Assembly: GCF_016704835.1 (NCBI RefSeq)
Contig: NZ_JADIZJ010000001.1
Location: 1,225,001 to 1,289,000, forward strand
Length of the DNA: 64,000 bases
Direction: 5' to 3'
Source of the DNA: Sphingopyxis sp.
GTDB taxonomy: Bacteria > Pseudomonadota > Alphaproteobacteria > Sphingomonadales > Sphingomonadaceae
The notes beneath the pieces were generated by a model. It made no database searches, had not been told where the DNA came from, and saw nothing but the letters and a program-made list of their open reading frames with translations. Numbering within the stretch: position 1 is the first letter of the stretch; each line of letters begins with the position of its first letter. A program made the translations under genes and the position numbers. Shown here piece by piece: positions 34,109 to 42,669 of this stretch.

Positions 34109-35155
34109 TTACCTCTGCCGCGGCCGCAGCGCCGGCCCCACTGCGCCGATATCTTCGACCCAGATATAGCCGTTGAAACTGGCGGGGATTTTGGCGAGTT
34201 GCTGGGGAGTGGTCAGGCCCTCGTTCGATTTGCCGCGTTCATAGGGGCCGAACACGATCACGCGCGCGCCGACGCGGTCCATGCGGGCGATCAGGCGGTC
34301 GGGCCAGCCCCAGAACGCCCATTGATAGTTGATCGGGATCGCGATCACGCCGTTCCGGCAGCTTTCGGGAACGATGCCCGTCCAGCCGTACATCACATAG
34401 TCCTTGGAGCAGGCCAGCGCCTCGCGCTTGAGGTCGAACGACCAGTTGTCCGGGAGCAGTTCGCGCATCCGTTTGACCGGACGTTCGGCGCCGTAGAAGG
34501 CGTCGCCGAGTTTCTTGCTGTCGCGGCCCGAGGCTTGCAGGATCGCGAACAGCTGGTCGGCCTCGCGGGGGTTTTTCGATTTGAAGTTGAACAGGATCGG
34601 GTGAACGGGCAGCGCCGCGAGCCCCTCCTCGACGGTTGGCATCTTGCCGACGCCCTTGCCGCGCAAGGGGAAGGTTTTGCCGCCGTCGGCGGTGTAACCG
34701 TAACCGATGTCGAGGGTTTTGAGCTCGGCCAGCGTCAGGTCGCGGGTGTCGCCCTGGCCGTCGGTGCGGCAGTCGACGGTCCAGTCGTGGAACAGCACCA
34801 TCTTGCCGTCCCTGGTCGGCGCGACGTCGATCTCGACCATATTGGCGCCGAGCCCGACCGCCCAGCGCATCGATTCGGGGGTGTTTTCGAACACCTCATG
34901 CTCGGGTGGGTAGGCGAAAGCGGCGGTGCAGGTGTCGCGGCCGACGGCGGCGCGCTTGTCGTAGAGGTGATAGACGCCGCGATGCGCGATGAGTTTGGGT
35001 TTGCCCGCGGGTGAAGGGGCGAGCCAGCTCGCGTTGCCGAGGGTCAGCCAGGCGATGAAGACGGCGAAGAGCCACAGCGCGATTCTGTTGCGGCGCTTCA
35101 TCGGCTTCTTCTTTGGGTCTTCGAGCGCCAATGCCCAATCCGAATTGTCCGTCAT
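34109..35155 (-). CDS. Glycerophosphodiester phosphodiesterase family protein
   Basis: A 348-residue protein with an N-terminal membrane helix (about 20-38) and a GDPD domain. Catalytic features are LIAHRGVYHLYD, ENTPESMRWAVGLGANMVEI with the metal-binding Glu-Ile-Asp, and LFHDWTVDCRTDG. These enzymes hydrolyse deacylated phospholipids to glycerol 3-phosphate. The membrane anchor suggests a periplasmic domain. ATG at 35155 is preferred over the longer frame to 35293, which would run into a repeat. Confidence 0.88.
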   Translation of the reverse strand: MTDNSDWALALEDPKKKPMKRRNRIALWLFAVFIAWLTLGNASWLAPSPAGKPKLIAHRGVYHLYDKRAAVGRDTCTAAFAYPPEHEVFENTPESMRWAVGLGANMVEIDVAPTRDGKMVLFHDWTVDCRTDGQGDTRDLTLAELKTLDIGYGYTADGGKTFPLRGKGVGKMPTVEEGLAALPVHPILFNFKSKNPREADQLFAILQASGRDSKKLGDAFYGAERPVKRMRELLPDNWSFDLKREALACSKDYVMYGWTGIVPESCRNGVIAIPINYQWAFWGWPDRLIARMDRVGARVIVFGPYERGKSNEGLTTPQQLAKIPASFNGYIWVEDIGAVGPALRPRQR

Positions 35156-35168
35156 CGTCCCCCCAATC

Positions 35169-35242
35169 TCGTCACCCCGGACGCGATCCGGGATCCATTC
35201 CCGCCGCGCTGCAGGGACCCCGGATCCCGTCCGGGGTGACGA
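35169..35242. repeat. Hairpin repeat family B, full copy
   Basis: Two 28 nt arms (35169-35196 and 35215-35242) are inverted copies with only two mismatches, separated by an 18 nt loop. The arm core GTCACCCCGGACGCGATCCG also occurs, diverged, at 18098. It lies between the ribF stop and the GDPD start on the minus strand, where its RNA would be a very stable hairpin. Confidence 0.8.
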
Positions 35243-35246
35243 TGGG

Positions 35247-36176
35247 TTATCGATCGGCCAACAACAACTTGGCCGCGTCGCAATCCCTCGCAATCTGCGC
35301 CATCAGTGCGTCCATGCTGTCGTACTTCGCCTCAGGCCGGATGAAGGCGCGGAAGGCGACGTCGATTTCCTGCCCATAGATATCCTCAGCAAAGTCGAAG
35401 AAATGCGGTTCGAGCAATTCTTTCGGCGGATCGAAGCTGGGGCGGATGCCGAGGTTTGCGGCGCCTTTCAGGATGCGTCCGTCGGGGAGCTTTCCGGTGA
35501 CTGCATAAATGCCGTAACGCGGGCGGAGGTAATTGCCCATATCGACATTGGCGGTCGGGAACCCCAGCAAACGCCCGTTTTTGTCACCATGCTCGACCCG
35601 CCCGCGCACGGTGAAGGGGCGGGTGAGCAGGCGCGCGGCAGTGGCGCAGTCGCCCGCGTGCAGCGCCTCGCGGATGCGGCTCGACGAGATGACTTCGGAC
35701 TCGTCATCGACCGGGGCGACCATTTCGGTGAAGAAGCCATGGGTACGCGCGTGCTCGGCCAGCGTCACGACATCGCCGCCGCGGCCTTTGCCGAACACGA
35801 AGTCGCTGCCGGTGACGACCCCGGCGGCGCCAAAGCGATCGAGCAGCAGGTCGGTGATGAAATCCTGTGCCGTCGTTCCCGCGAGCGCGGCGTCGAAGGG
35901 CAGGACGAGCATCGCATCGGCGCCCGCCGCGGCGAACAGTTCCTGCCTTTGATCGAGCGTCGTGAGGCGGAAGGGCGGGATGTCGGGCTTGAAAAAGCGC
36001 ACCGGATGCGGATCGAAGGTCGCGACGATCGCCGGGCGGCCCTCATCCTGCGCATGGCGGACGGCGCGGCTGACGACCGCCTGATGGCCGGCGTGGAAGC
36101 CATCGAAATTGCCGAGCGCAATCACCCCGCCGCGCAAGGCTTCTTCGATACGCTGGTGGCCGTCGAGGCGGATCAT
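35247..36176 (-). CDS. ribF: Bifunctional riboflavin kinase / FMN adenylyltransferase
   Basis: RibF makes FMN and FAD from riboflavin. The 309-residue product has the N-terminal nucleotidyltransferase motif GNFDGFHAGHQAVV and ATFDPHPVRFF, SRIREALHAGD, and the C-terminal kinase motif GDKNGRLLGFPTANVD and YGIYAVTGKLPDG. The 3' end is next to a large hairpin repeat. The start overlaps the stop of the dipeptidase gene (ATGA), so it is probably the downstream member of an operon. Confidence 0.95.
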   Translation of the reverse strand: MIRLDGHQRIEEALRGGVIALGNFDGFHAGHQAVVSRAVRHAQDEGRPAIVATFDPHPVRFFKPDIPPFRLTTLDQRQELFAAAGADAMLVLPFDAALAGTTAQDFITDLLLDRFGAAGVVTGSDFVFGKGRGGDVVTLAEHARTHGFFTEMVAPVDDESEVISSSRIREALHAGDCATAARLLTRPFTVRGRVEHGDKNGRLLGFPTANVDMGNYLRPRYGIYAVTGKLPDGRILKGAANLGIRPSFDPPKELLEPHFFDFAEDIYGQEIDVAFRAFIRPEAKYDSMDALMAQIARDCDAAKLLLADR

Positions 36177-37354
36177 GGCGCGGGCGGTGCCAGCGGGACC
36201 AGCCCAGCCCTGAGCACGCGGACAGCGTTGCCACCCATTGCGGCGCGGACTTCGTCGTCGCTGAAGCCGGCATCGATCAGGGCCTGCGTCACCTGCGCCA
36301 GCTTCGACGTGTCGAAGCGCACGGTGGTGGCACCGTCATAGTCGCTGCCAAGCGCGACATGATTTATACCCACAAGGTCGCGGACATGCTTCATTGCCTT
36401 GGCGATGCTGGCGGGCGAGGTGTCGCAGATCGCGGCGTCCCAATATCCGATGCCGACCAGGCCGCCGGTCGCCGCGACGCCGCGGATCTGTTCGTCGCTG
36501 AGGTTGCGGTTGACCTTGCATGTTGCCTGCACCCCCCCGTGGCTCGATACGACCGGGCGGCGCGCCATTTTTAGGATGTCAGCGACGCAAGCGTTCGAGC
36601 AATGCGCGATGTCGACGACCATGCCCTTCGCTTCCATCGCGGTCACAACCTGCCGCCCGAGCGGAGTGAGCCCGCCTTTCTTAAGCCCGTGCATCGAGCC
36701 GGCGAGATCATTGTCGAAGAAATGGGTGAGCCCCGCCATGCGAAAGCCCGCGGCGTAGAGCTTGTCGAGATTGGCGAGCTTGCCTTCGAGCGGATGCAGG
36801 CCTTCGATGCTGAGCAGCGCGCCAGTGGTCAGCGGCTTGCCGCTGCGCGCCGCGAACAGCCCATCGAGATCGGCGGCAGTCGCGACCGCGCGCAGCTTGC
36901 CGTTCGACGCGGCGACCGCGCGGTGCAGTTTTTCGGCATGCCACAGCGAGCGTTCGAACAGCGAGTTCCACGTGCGCACCGGCTGGAGCTGCGCGATCAC
37001 CAGGCTGGTGATATTGTCGGTGTCGCCGCTGTTGGCGTCATAATTCTGCCCCTTGGGCGACTTCGTCGTGCTGGCGAGGATTTGCAGCGCGACATTGCCG
37101 TCTTCGAGCCGCGGCAGGTCCATATGGCCGCGGTCGGCGCGGTCGAGAATGTTCCGCTTCCACAACAAGGTGTCGCTGTGCAAGTCGACGATCGTCAGCG
37201 TCTGGTGCAGCGCTTTCGCGCGGTCGCTGACTGCCGCGAGCGGCTTGCCGTCGATCTGATTGGTGCCGCGCTCGATGATGCCGGGGGCGAGCGCGAAGAA
37301 GGCGAGCGCGGCGACGGCGATGACGAGCAGGATTCCGATCAGCCAGCGGCGCAT
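36173..37354 (-). CDS. Membrane-type dipeptidase (peptidase M19)
   Basis: A 393-residue zinc dipeptidase with an N-terminal membrane or signal helix (MRRWLIGILLVIAVAALAFF). Metal ligands are in VDLHSDTLLW (HxD), SIEGLHPLEG, VDIAHCSN, VVSSHGGVQ and HVALGSDYDG, the order expected for M19. It should cleave dipeptides on the periplasmic side. It lies 3 nt after folA, and its stop overlaps the ribF start. Confidence 0.92.
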   Translation of the reverse strand: MRRWLIGILLVIAVAALAFFALAPGIIERGTNQIDGKPLAAVSDRAKALHQTLTIVDLHSDTLLWKRNILDRADRGHMDLPRLEDGNVALQILASTTKSPKGQNYDANSGDTDNITSLVIAQLQPVRTWNSLFERSLWHAEKLHRAVAASNGKLRAVATAADLDGLFAARSGKPLTTGALLSIEGLHPLEGKLANLDKLYAAGFRMAGLTHFFDNDLAGSMHGLKKGGLTPLGRQVVTAMEAKGMVVDIAHCSNACVADILKMARRPVVSSHGGVQATCKVNRNLSDEQIRGVAATGGLVGIGYWDAAICDTSPASIAKAMKHVRDLVGINHVALGSDYDGATTVRFDTSKLAQVTQALIDAGFSDDEVRAAMGGNAVRVLRAGLVPLAPPAP

Positions 37355-37357
37355 AGT

Positions 37358-37846
37358 CTAAATCCTTGTCAGCGTGACGAAGCTGTAGGCAGGGCGTCCG
37401 GCATCGTCGGCAGGATGATCTTCGCGCGCCACTTCGCGCCATGCCGCGTCCGGATATGCGATCACCGCGTCACCTTGGGGTTCGAGTGCAACTTCGGTGA
37501 GCTCGATGCGGTCGGCGAGCGGAAGAAACAGAGCGTAGATTTCGGCGCCGCCGATCACCATCACATGCGGGGCGTTGGCGCGTTTGAGCGCCTCTTCGAC
37601 GCTCGCGACGGGCTCGGCGCCCTCGTCGAGCCAGTCGGGGTCGCGGGTGAGGACGATGTGTCGGCGTCCTTCGAGCACCGCGGGCAGGCTGTCGAAGGTC
37701 TTGCGCCCCATGATCATCGGGCGCCCCATCGTCAGCCGCTTGAAGCGGCGCAGATCGGCGGGCAGGTGCCAGGGCATCTTGCCGTTCGCGCCGATCACGC
37801 CATTGGCGGCGCGCGCGAGGATCAGGGTGATTTCGGGGTGGTTCAT
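37358..37846 (-). CDS. folA: Dihydrofolate reductase
   Basis: DHFR reduces dihydrofolate to tetrahydrofolate with NADPH. The 162-residue protein has NGVIGANGKMPWHLPADL, FKRLTMGRPMIMGRKT, and VMVIGGAEIYALFLPLAD, all canonical. ATG at 37846 overlaps the purK stop (ATGA). No thyA is beside it. It is the target of trimethoprim; no unusual residue stands out. Confidence 0.96.
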   Translation of the reverse strand: MNHPEITLILARAANGVIGANGKMPWHLPADLRRFKRLTMGRPMIMGRKTFDSLPAVLEGRRHIVLTRDPDWLDEGAEPVASVEEALKRANAPHVMVIGGAEIYALFLPLADRIELTEVALEPQGDAVIAYPDAAWREVAREDHPADDAGRPAYSFVTLTRI

Positions 37847-38916
37847 GCGGGGTTGGTTCCGACCCACGTGGCGTGGCCCAGCTTGCGGCCCGCGCGTACG
37901 TCGGTTTTGCCATAATGATGGACGTGGCACGCGCCGTCGGCGAGGAGCGCGGGTACGGTGGCGATGTCGGTGCCGATGAGGTTGCGCATCGTGACAGGCA
38001 GCGCGGTGGTCGCGGTGCTGCCGAGCGGCAACCCTGCGACGGCGCGGATGTGATTTTCGAACTGGCTGGTCACCGCCCCCTCGATCGTCCAGTGGCCGCT
38101 GTTGTGCACGCGCGGCGCCATCTCGTTGAAGATCGGGCCATCGTCGGTGGCGAAGAATTCGCCGGTAAGAACACCGACATAGTCGAGATCGTCGGCGATG
38201 CGCGCCATCAGCGCGCGCGCTTCGTCCTGCTGGTCGAGGATGATTTGCGGCGGCGGCAGGGTCGAGGTCGCGAGGATGCCATCTTTGTGCACATTGACGC
38301 TGCAGTCCCAGAAGCGCGTCTCGCCGTCGATGCCGCGCACCAGCAGCACGGAAAATTCATGCGCAAAGGTGACAAAGCCTTCGAGGATTGCGGCATGGCG
38401 ATCGATGGTTTCCCATGCCGTGTCGGCATCGGCAGGGGTGGTGAGGCGGGCCTGTCCCTTGCCGTCATAGCCCATGCGCAGCGTTTTCAGGATCGCGGGA
38501 GCGCCGATGCCGGCCAACGCGGCGTCGAGCGCGGCGCGGTCGGGAACCGATGCAAAAGTGGCGGGGCGCCCGCCAAGCCCCGCGACGAACTGTTTTTCGA
38601 TCAGCCGGTCCTGGGCGATTTCAAGCGCCTGCGCGCCGGGGCGCACCGACACATGCCCCGACAGGAAGCGCACGGTATCGACCGGCACATTCTCGAACTC
38701 GATCGTCACCGCGTCGCACGCAGCGGCAAAGGCGGCGAGGCGCGGTTCGTCGTCCCACGCCGCGTGGATATGGTGCGCGGCAACCTGCGCCGCGACGCTC
38801 TCACGCTCGGGGGCGTAGCTGTGCACCTGATAGCCGAGCTGCGCCGCGGCGACCGCGAGCATGCGGCCGAGCTGGCCGCCGCCCAGGATACCGATCGTCG
38901 AACCCGGTGCCAGCAA
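37843..38916 (-). CDS. purK: 5-(carboxyamino)imidazole ribonucleotide synthase
   Basis: PurK is an ATP-grasp enzyme that makes N5-CAIR from AIR and bicarbonate in purine synthesis. The 357-residue product has IGILGGGQLGRMLAVAAAQL, TIEFENVPVDTV, KTLRMGYDGKGQ and FNEMAPRVHNSGHWTIEGA. The start is taken as TTG at 38916, 4 nt after the purE stop, with GAGGG upstream. No ATG fits. It forms a purE-purK-folA set with coupled junctions. Confidence 0.93.
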   Translation of the reverse strand: MLAPGSTIGILGGGQLGRMLAVAAAQLGYQVHSYAPERESVAAQVAAHHIHAAWDDEPRLAAFAAACDAVTIEFENVPVDTVRFLSGHVSVRPGAQALEIAQDRLIEKQFVAGLGGRPATFASVPDRAALDAALAGIGAPAILKTLRMGYDGKGQARLTTPADADTAWETIDRHAAILEGFVTFAHEFSVLLVRGIDGETRFWDCSVNVHKDGILATSTLPPPQIILDQQDEARALMARIADDLDYVGVLTGEFFATDDGPIFNEMAPRVHNSGHWTIEGAVTSQFENHIRAVAGLPLGSTATTALPVTMRNLIGTDIATVPALLADGACHVHHYGKTDVRAGRKLGHATWVGTNPA

Positions 38917-38920
38917 GCGA

Positions 38921-39418
38921 TCAGCCCTCGCGAACGGGGATGGGAGCGACGTTGTCGGTCTGTTCGGCGCGCCATGCGTCGAGTTTTTGCGCCAGATCGG
39001 TGTCATTGTTCGCGAGCAGCGCGGCGGCAAATAAGCCAGCGTTGATCGCGCCTGGCTTGCCGATCGCGAAGGTCGCCACAGGGACGCCGCCGGGCATCTG
39101 GACGATCGAATAGAGGCTGTCGACGCCGTTCAATGCCGCTGACTGAATCGGGACACCGAGGACCGGCACCCGCGTCATCGATGCCACCATTCCGGGCAGG
39201 TGCGCGGCGCCGCCTGCTCCGGCGATAATGGCTTTGAGGCCGCGGTCCGCCGCGCTTTTGGCGTATGCGACGAGGCGGTCAGGGGTGCGGTGCGCCGAGA
39301 CGATCTGCACCTCGTGCACGATGCCAAAATGTTCGAGGATCTGGACCGCGTGTGCCATCGTCGGCCAGTCCGATTGACTGCCCATGATAACCGCGACTTG
39401 CGGCGCGCTGTCGCCCAT
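38921..39418 (-). CDS. purE: N5-carboxyaminoimidazole ribonucleotide mutase
   Basis: PurE (class I) moves the carboxyl group of N5-CAIR to give CAIR. The 165-residue protein has VAVIMGSQSDWPTM, SAHRTPDRLVAYA and IAGAGGAAHLPGMVAS, the substrate-binding loops of the family. ATG at 39418 (MGDSAPQVAV) is chosen. It is the first gene of the purE-purK-folA-dipeptidase-ribF run on the minus strand. Confidence 0.96.
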   Translation of the reverse strand: MGDSAPQVAVIMGSQSDWPTMAHAVQILEHFGIVHEVQIVSAHRTPDRLVAYAKSAADRGLKAIIAGAGGAAHLPGMVASMTRVPVLGVPIQSAALNGVDSLYSIVQMPGGVPVATFAIGKPGAINAGLFAAALLANNDTDLAQKLDAWRAEQTDNVAPIPVREG

Positions 39419-39803
39419 CACCCAACCCTCCACAAAGCGGCCGCGGTTCACCGGGTGAATCGCCGCCGCATCTCCCCTAGCGACTGCACCGCGCGCGGGC
39501 AACGGCACCCGTCATGCGAAAGTGCTGTGAATCGATCTCGGTCGGAGCCGGCCGTGCTGGCATAGGGATGGTGAGAAAACGCGCCGATCGAGCAGGCCGG
39601 TCCCGGTATCGACGCTTTGCCAAAGAAACCGCCAGCGGGAGCGATCGGCGCAGATCTCATCTACCTCGTTTTGGCACCCCGAACGGGTAATTGAGCTTCA
39701 CTACCTTAGCGTTTACCGATTGGTATCAAGTCGCGTTTAGGTTGTGGCTCGAATAGTCATCGGCATCGGGCCGGGGAGCAAGCGTAGGTTTCGGGGACGT
39801 TGA
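39419..39803. promoter_or_regulatory. Divergent intergenic region purE / GGDEF gene
   Basis: 385 nt between divergent genes, so promoters for both must lie here. The part near 39680-39760 is richer in A and T. No gene, palindrome or riboswitch was recognised. No PurR-like site was seen by eye. Confidence 0.45.
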
Positions 39804-40448
39804 ATGGACAGCGTAGGGGGGGCACGGATCGCGGTCGATCAGTTCGGCGCACTATCCGTTGACTCCATCGAGGACCAGCTGCGGGACATCCGCCGGGAAC
39901 GCGACGCGCTGCGTCGCGAAAACCGCGTATTGAAGATCGCGGTTGCCGAACTGGAGCGCGTGTCCGAACGCGACACGCTAACCCCGCTGTTCAACCGGCG
40001 CTATTTCCTGACCGCGATCCATCACCGGATGGCGCGCTTCGAACGTCATGCCGAGCGCGCGGCGGTCGTCTTTGTCGACGTCAACCAGCTGAAGTTGATC
40101 AACGACAGCTTTGGCCATGCCGCGGGCGACTTTGCGTTGATGGAGATTGCCAAGCGGCTCGCCGAATCGATCCGCGCGACCGACGTCGCAGCACGTATTG
40201 GCGGTGACGAATTCGGGCTGATCCTCGACCAGTCGAGCGAAGAGGGCGCGCGCGCCCAGATCGCGCGGCTTGGCGATGTGCTGACCGCGGCGCCGGCGGA
40301 GTATGACGGGCATCGGATCGCGCTGTCGGCATGCTTCGGTATCGCGATGCTCCAGTCGGGGATGACCGAATCGGACATATTGGCCGCCGCCGACCGCGAC
40401 ATGTATCGCAACAAACAGGGGCAGGGCTCGGCCCCCGGGCACCGCTGA
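39804..40448 (+). CDS. Cytosolic diguanylate cyclase with N-terminal coiled coil
   Basis: A 214-residue protein with a coiled-coil stretch (about 22-52; DQLRDIRRERDALRRENRVL) and a GGDEF domain: VFVDVNQLKLINDSFGHAAG and the active-site motif RIGGDEFGLILDQS. It should make cyclic di-GMP as a dimer held by the coiled coil. No membrane segment and no phosphodiesterase domain are present. It is the second GGDEF protein in the window. Confidence 0.92.
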   Translation: MDSVGGARIAVDQFGALSVDSIEDQLRDIRRERDALRRENRVLKIAVAELERVSERDTLTPLFNRRYFLTAIHHRMARFERHAERAAVVFVDVNQLKLINDSFGHAAGDFALMEIAKRLAESIRATDVAARIGGDEFGLILDQSSEEGARAQIARLGDVLTAAPAEYDGHRIALSACFGIAMLQSGMTESDILAAADRDMYRNKQGQGSAPGHR

Positions 40449-40510
40449 CATTGGTGCTAACCGCCTGTTAACCATAAGAGCGCATCGTCGGGACAGGACA
40501 GGGGGTGAAT

Positions 40511-40840
40511 ATGCGTACCCAAACCGACCCATATCATGACATTCAGGATCGGATCACCGGCCAGATCGGCGCACTTGCCGAAGCGCTGCCGCACTGCGCG
40601 CTGGCGCAGATCGTCCAGGGCATCGACGACATTCGCTGTCTGGCGCGCGATAATGGCTTTGCCGCGGTCGAAACGCTGGCGAGTCGGCTCGAATCGGCGG
40701 TCGCGGGGGGCGGCTATCGCGCCGCGATCCTGACCTATCTTGACGCGATGAGCGACGCTGTCCGCGTGCCCCGCGGGCCGCTACCCGCCGCCACGCACGA
40801 AGCGTGGCTGGCATCGGTCGCGATGCGCTTGGGGCATTGA
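40511..40840 (+). CDS. Hypothetical protein downstream of GGDEF gene
   Basis: A 109-residue, largely helical soluble protein starting MRTQTDPYHDIQDRITGQIG, with LAQIVQGIDDIRCLARDNGF. AGGGGGTG upstream supports ATG 40511. It is 62 nt after the diguanylate cyclase gene on the same strand, so they may be co-transcribed. No family recognised. Confidence 0.6.
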   Translation: MRTQTDPYHDIQDRITGQIGALAEALPHCALAQIVQGIDDIRCLARDNGFAAVETLASRLESAVAGGGYRAAILTYLDAMSDAVRVPRGPLPAATHEAWLASVAMRLGH

Positions 40841-40872
40841 CCCGCTTCACCTGACGATCCAAACCCGAATTC

Positions 40873-41442
40873 ATGGATGCAATCATGCTTGCGCTGGTGG
40901 CGGTACTGCTCGCCAACGCCGACGGGCGCAGCGGGATATTCCTGTCACGGCTGCTGAGCGCGCGATCGGACCGGCGCGTCGTCGTGGGCATCGCCTTTGG
41001 CGCCTTCCTTCTCAATGCCGTCATTGCGGCGACGGCGGGAGCGATCGCGAATCGCATGATCGGGCAGGGCGTGGCCGCGCTGCTCGTAGCGCTGGCGATG
41101 CTATCTGCCGCCGGGGCGCTGCTATGGCGCGGGCGGCCGTCGCTGTTCGATGACAAGGCTTTGGCGGTGACCCCGACGATGCTGGCAGGACGGATGCTGC
41201 TCGCGCAGTTCGGTGACCGCAGTCATTTCATGATCGGCGCGCTCGCGGCAACCAGCGGCGCTGGGCAATGGGCCGCGGCGGGCGCATTGGTCGGCTGGAC
41301 GCTGGCAATGCTGCCCTTTCTGGCGTTTGGTCCGGGGCTCGCCGAACGGCGCGCAGCGCATGGCGTGCGCTGGGGAAGCGCCGCGATCCTGACGATCTGG
41401 GGCATTTTCACCGCGATGGAGGCTTTCGGGTTAATCGCATAA
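40873..41442 (+). CDS. TMEM165/GDT1-like membrane protein, degenerate motifs
   Basis: A 189-residue protein with about six membrane segments in two halves, as in the GDT1 family of Mn2+/Ca2+ transporters. The signature E-x-G-D-(K/R)-(T/S) appears in the second half as QFGDRSHFMIGALAA and in the first as NADGRSGIFLS. Both glutamates are replaced, and the first Gly-Asp is also altered. The family assignment rests on overall layout. Transport activity is uncertain. Confidence 0.75.
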   Translation: MDAIMLALVAVLLANADGRSGIFLSRLLSARSDRRVVVGIAFGAFLLNAVIAATAGAIANRMIGQGVAALLVALAMLSAAGALLWRGRPSLFDDKALAVTPTMLAGRMLLAQFGDRSHFMIGALAATSGAGQWAAAGALVGWTLAMLPFLAFGPGLAERRAAHGVRWGSAAILTIWGIFTAMEAFGLIA

Positions 41443-41557
41443 ATCTGTCGACATTGTGCATCGTCATCGCTTTTGTCGATGACAGCGACCGACAGCTTTC
41501 GCGGGCAAAGCTTGTCTCGGCGCGCTATATGGTGGCCAGATAGAAAGGATATTTCCC

Positions 41558-42013
41558 ATGTCCCAGAACAATCAGCCCGCCGTCGCCGATGCGCTCAATG
41601 CGTTACTCGCCGACAGTTTTACGCTCTATCTCAAGACGAAGAATTATCACTGGCACGTCCAGGGGCCGCGTTTTCGCGAACTACACCTGCTGTTCGACGA
41701 ACAGGCGGCGCAGATCTTTGCGACCACCGACCTGATCGCCGAGCGGGTCCGCAAGAATGGCGTGCGTACGCTTCAGTCGATCGGCGACATCGGCCGCCGT
41801 GCGTCGATCCGCGACGATGACGCGGCGGGTCCCGACGCTGAAGCGATGATCCGGGCGCTGGCGGACGACAACAAGACTTTGCTCGCTCAGCTCAAAGAAG
41901 TGAAGGCCGCGGCGGAAGCCGATGGCGACATCGCGACGAGCGGCTTGGTCGACACTTGGGCCGACGAGACGCAGCAGCGGATCTGGTTTCTTGAAGCGAC
42001 GCTGGGCTATTGA
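41558..42013 (+). CDS. dps: DNA-protection ferritin-like protein Dps
   Basis: Dps forms a dodecamer that oxidises and stores iron and shields DNA under oxidative stress. The 151-residue protein has the ferroxidase-site pattern KTKNYHWHVQGPRFRELHLL and FDEQAAQIFATTDLIAERVR, and the C-terminal WADETQQRIWFLEATLGY. AAAGGA lies upstream of ATG 41558. The N-terminal tail is short and not very basic, so DNA binding may be weak. Confidence 0.95.
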   Translation: MSQNNQPAVADALNALLADSFTLYLKTKNYHWHVQGPRFRELHLLFDEQAAQIFATTDLIAERVRKNGVRTLQSIGDIGRRASIRDDDAAGPDAEAMIRALADDNKTLLAQLKEVKAAAEADGDIATSGLVDTWADETQQRIWFLEATLGY

Positions 42014-42025
42014 TCGCGAAACACC

Positions 42026-42160
42026 GTTCCCCTTGATAGGGAGGGATAAGAAGCCTTGCCTCGTAGCGGCTAGGCGAAGTTGGTAGGGTGGCGGTGCGTT
42101 TTTGCACAAGGGTGTCAGGCCGAGACCGCACCCCACTGCCCTCAGAAAGGGGGAAGATTT
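42026..42160. repeat. Repeat-like intergenic element
   Basis: The ends TTCCCCTTGATAGGGA (about 42028) and CTCAGAAAGGGGGAAG (about 42143) are roughly inverted, and the inner GGTGGCGGTGCG and CGCACCCCACTG pair. It fills the gap after dps. It resembles, but is not clearly the same as, the composite element at 33951. Confidence 0.4.
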
Positions 42161-42193
42161 TGATGCTGCTAACGAGGCGGGCAATCAATCTGA

Positions 42194-42535
42194 TCAGCGC
42201 TGCTTCTTGGCCGTGGTCGCGGTGAAATCGGGGTCTTTTTTGGCCACCCAATCGACAAATTTGCGCACATTGGGGTCGGCCAGCAGGCCATCGACATCCA
42301 TTCCGTGACGCTGCAGTTCCGAATTGGTGAAATTGGCGATCAGCGTTTGCTGGCAAATGGGGTGCATCGGCACCACTTCTCGCCCGCCCCGGCTCTTGGG
42401 AACGGGATGATGCCAGACAATCGTCTTGCCGGTGGGCCGGCCACAGAGCCAGCACGGCGGTACAGCCGTCGCCGGAGCCTCTTCGGTGCGATGCAGGTCC
42501 CCATAAGGGTCGTGTTTTGAATTTTTGCGGGCCAT
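42194..42535 (-). CDS. HNH endonuclease-like protein
   Basis: A 113-residue protein starting MARKNSKHDPYGDLHRTEEA. The core has a CxxC zinc pair (CWLCGRP), a WHHPVPKSRGGRE motif, then HPICQQTL and ANFTNSEL. That is the HNH/beta-beta-alpha-metal arrangement. Such proteins cleave DNA in phage or defence contexts, but small sphingomonad homologues are uncharacterised. ATG at 42535 is preferred over 42580. Confidence 0.8.
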   Translation of the reverse strand: MARKNSKHDPYGDLHRTEEAPATAVPPCWLCGRPTGKTIVWHHPVPKSRGGREVVPMHPICQQTLIANFTNSELQRHGMDVDGLLADPNVRKFVDWVAKKDPDFTATTAKKQR

Positions 42536-42622
42536 GCTGCTACCTGTAATGTCTGAGATCTGGAGCGATGCGGTCAGCATTGGTACAGCCGCGCCAATAT
42601 GGGGCGCGTCGATCCCCCAATG

Positions 42623-42650
42623 AAAAGGGCGGCCCGCGAGCCGCCCTTTT
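42623..42650 (-). terminator. Terminator of the cold-shock gene
   Basis: AAAAGGGCGGC and GCCGCCCTTTT form a perfect hairpin, 20 nt after the cold-shock gene stop. The minus strand then reads TTTTCATT. The plus strand also has a T run after the stem, so it may act both ways. Confidence 0.8.
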
Positions 42651-42669
42651 CGTTTTTCTGTGCGACCGA

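Noticed and set aside
42560..42625. Possible tRNA near the cold-shock terminator
   Set aside because: The short GC-rich stretch does not fold into a cloverleaf and lacks the conserved T-loop and a CCA-adjacent acceptor stem.
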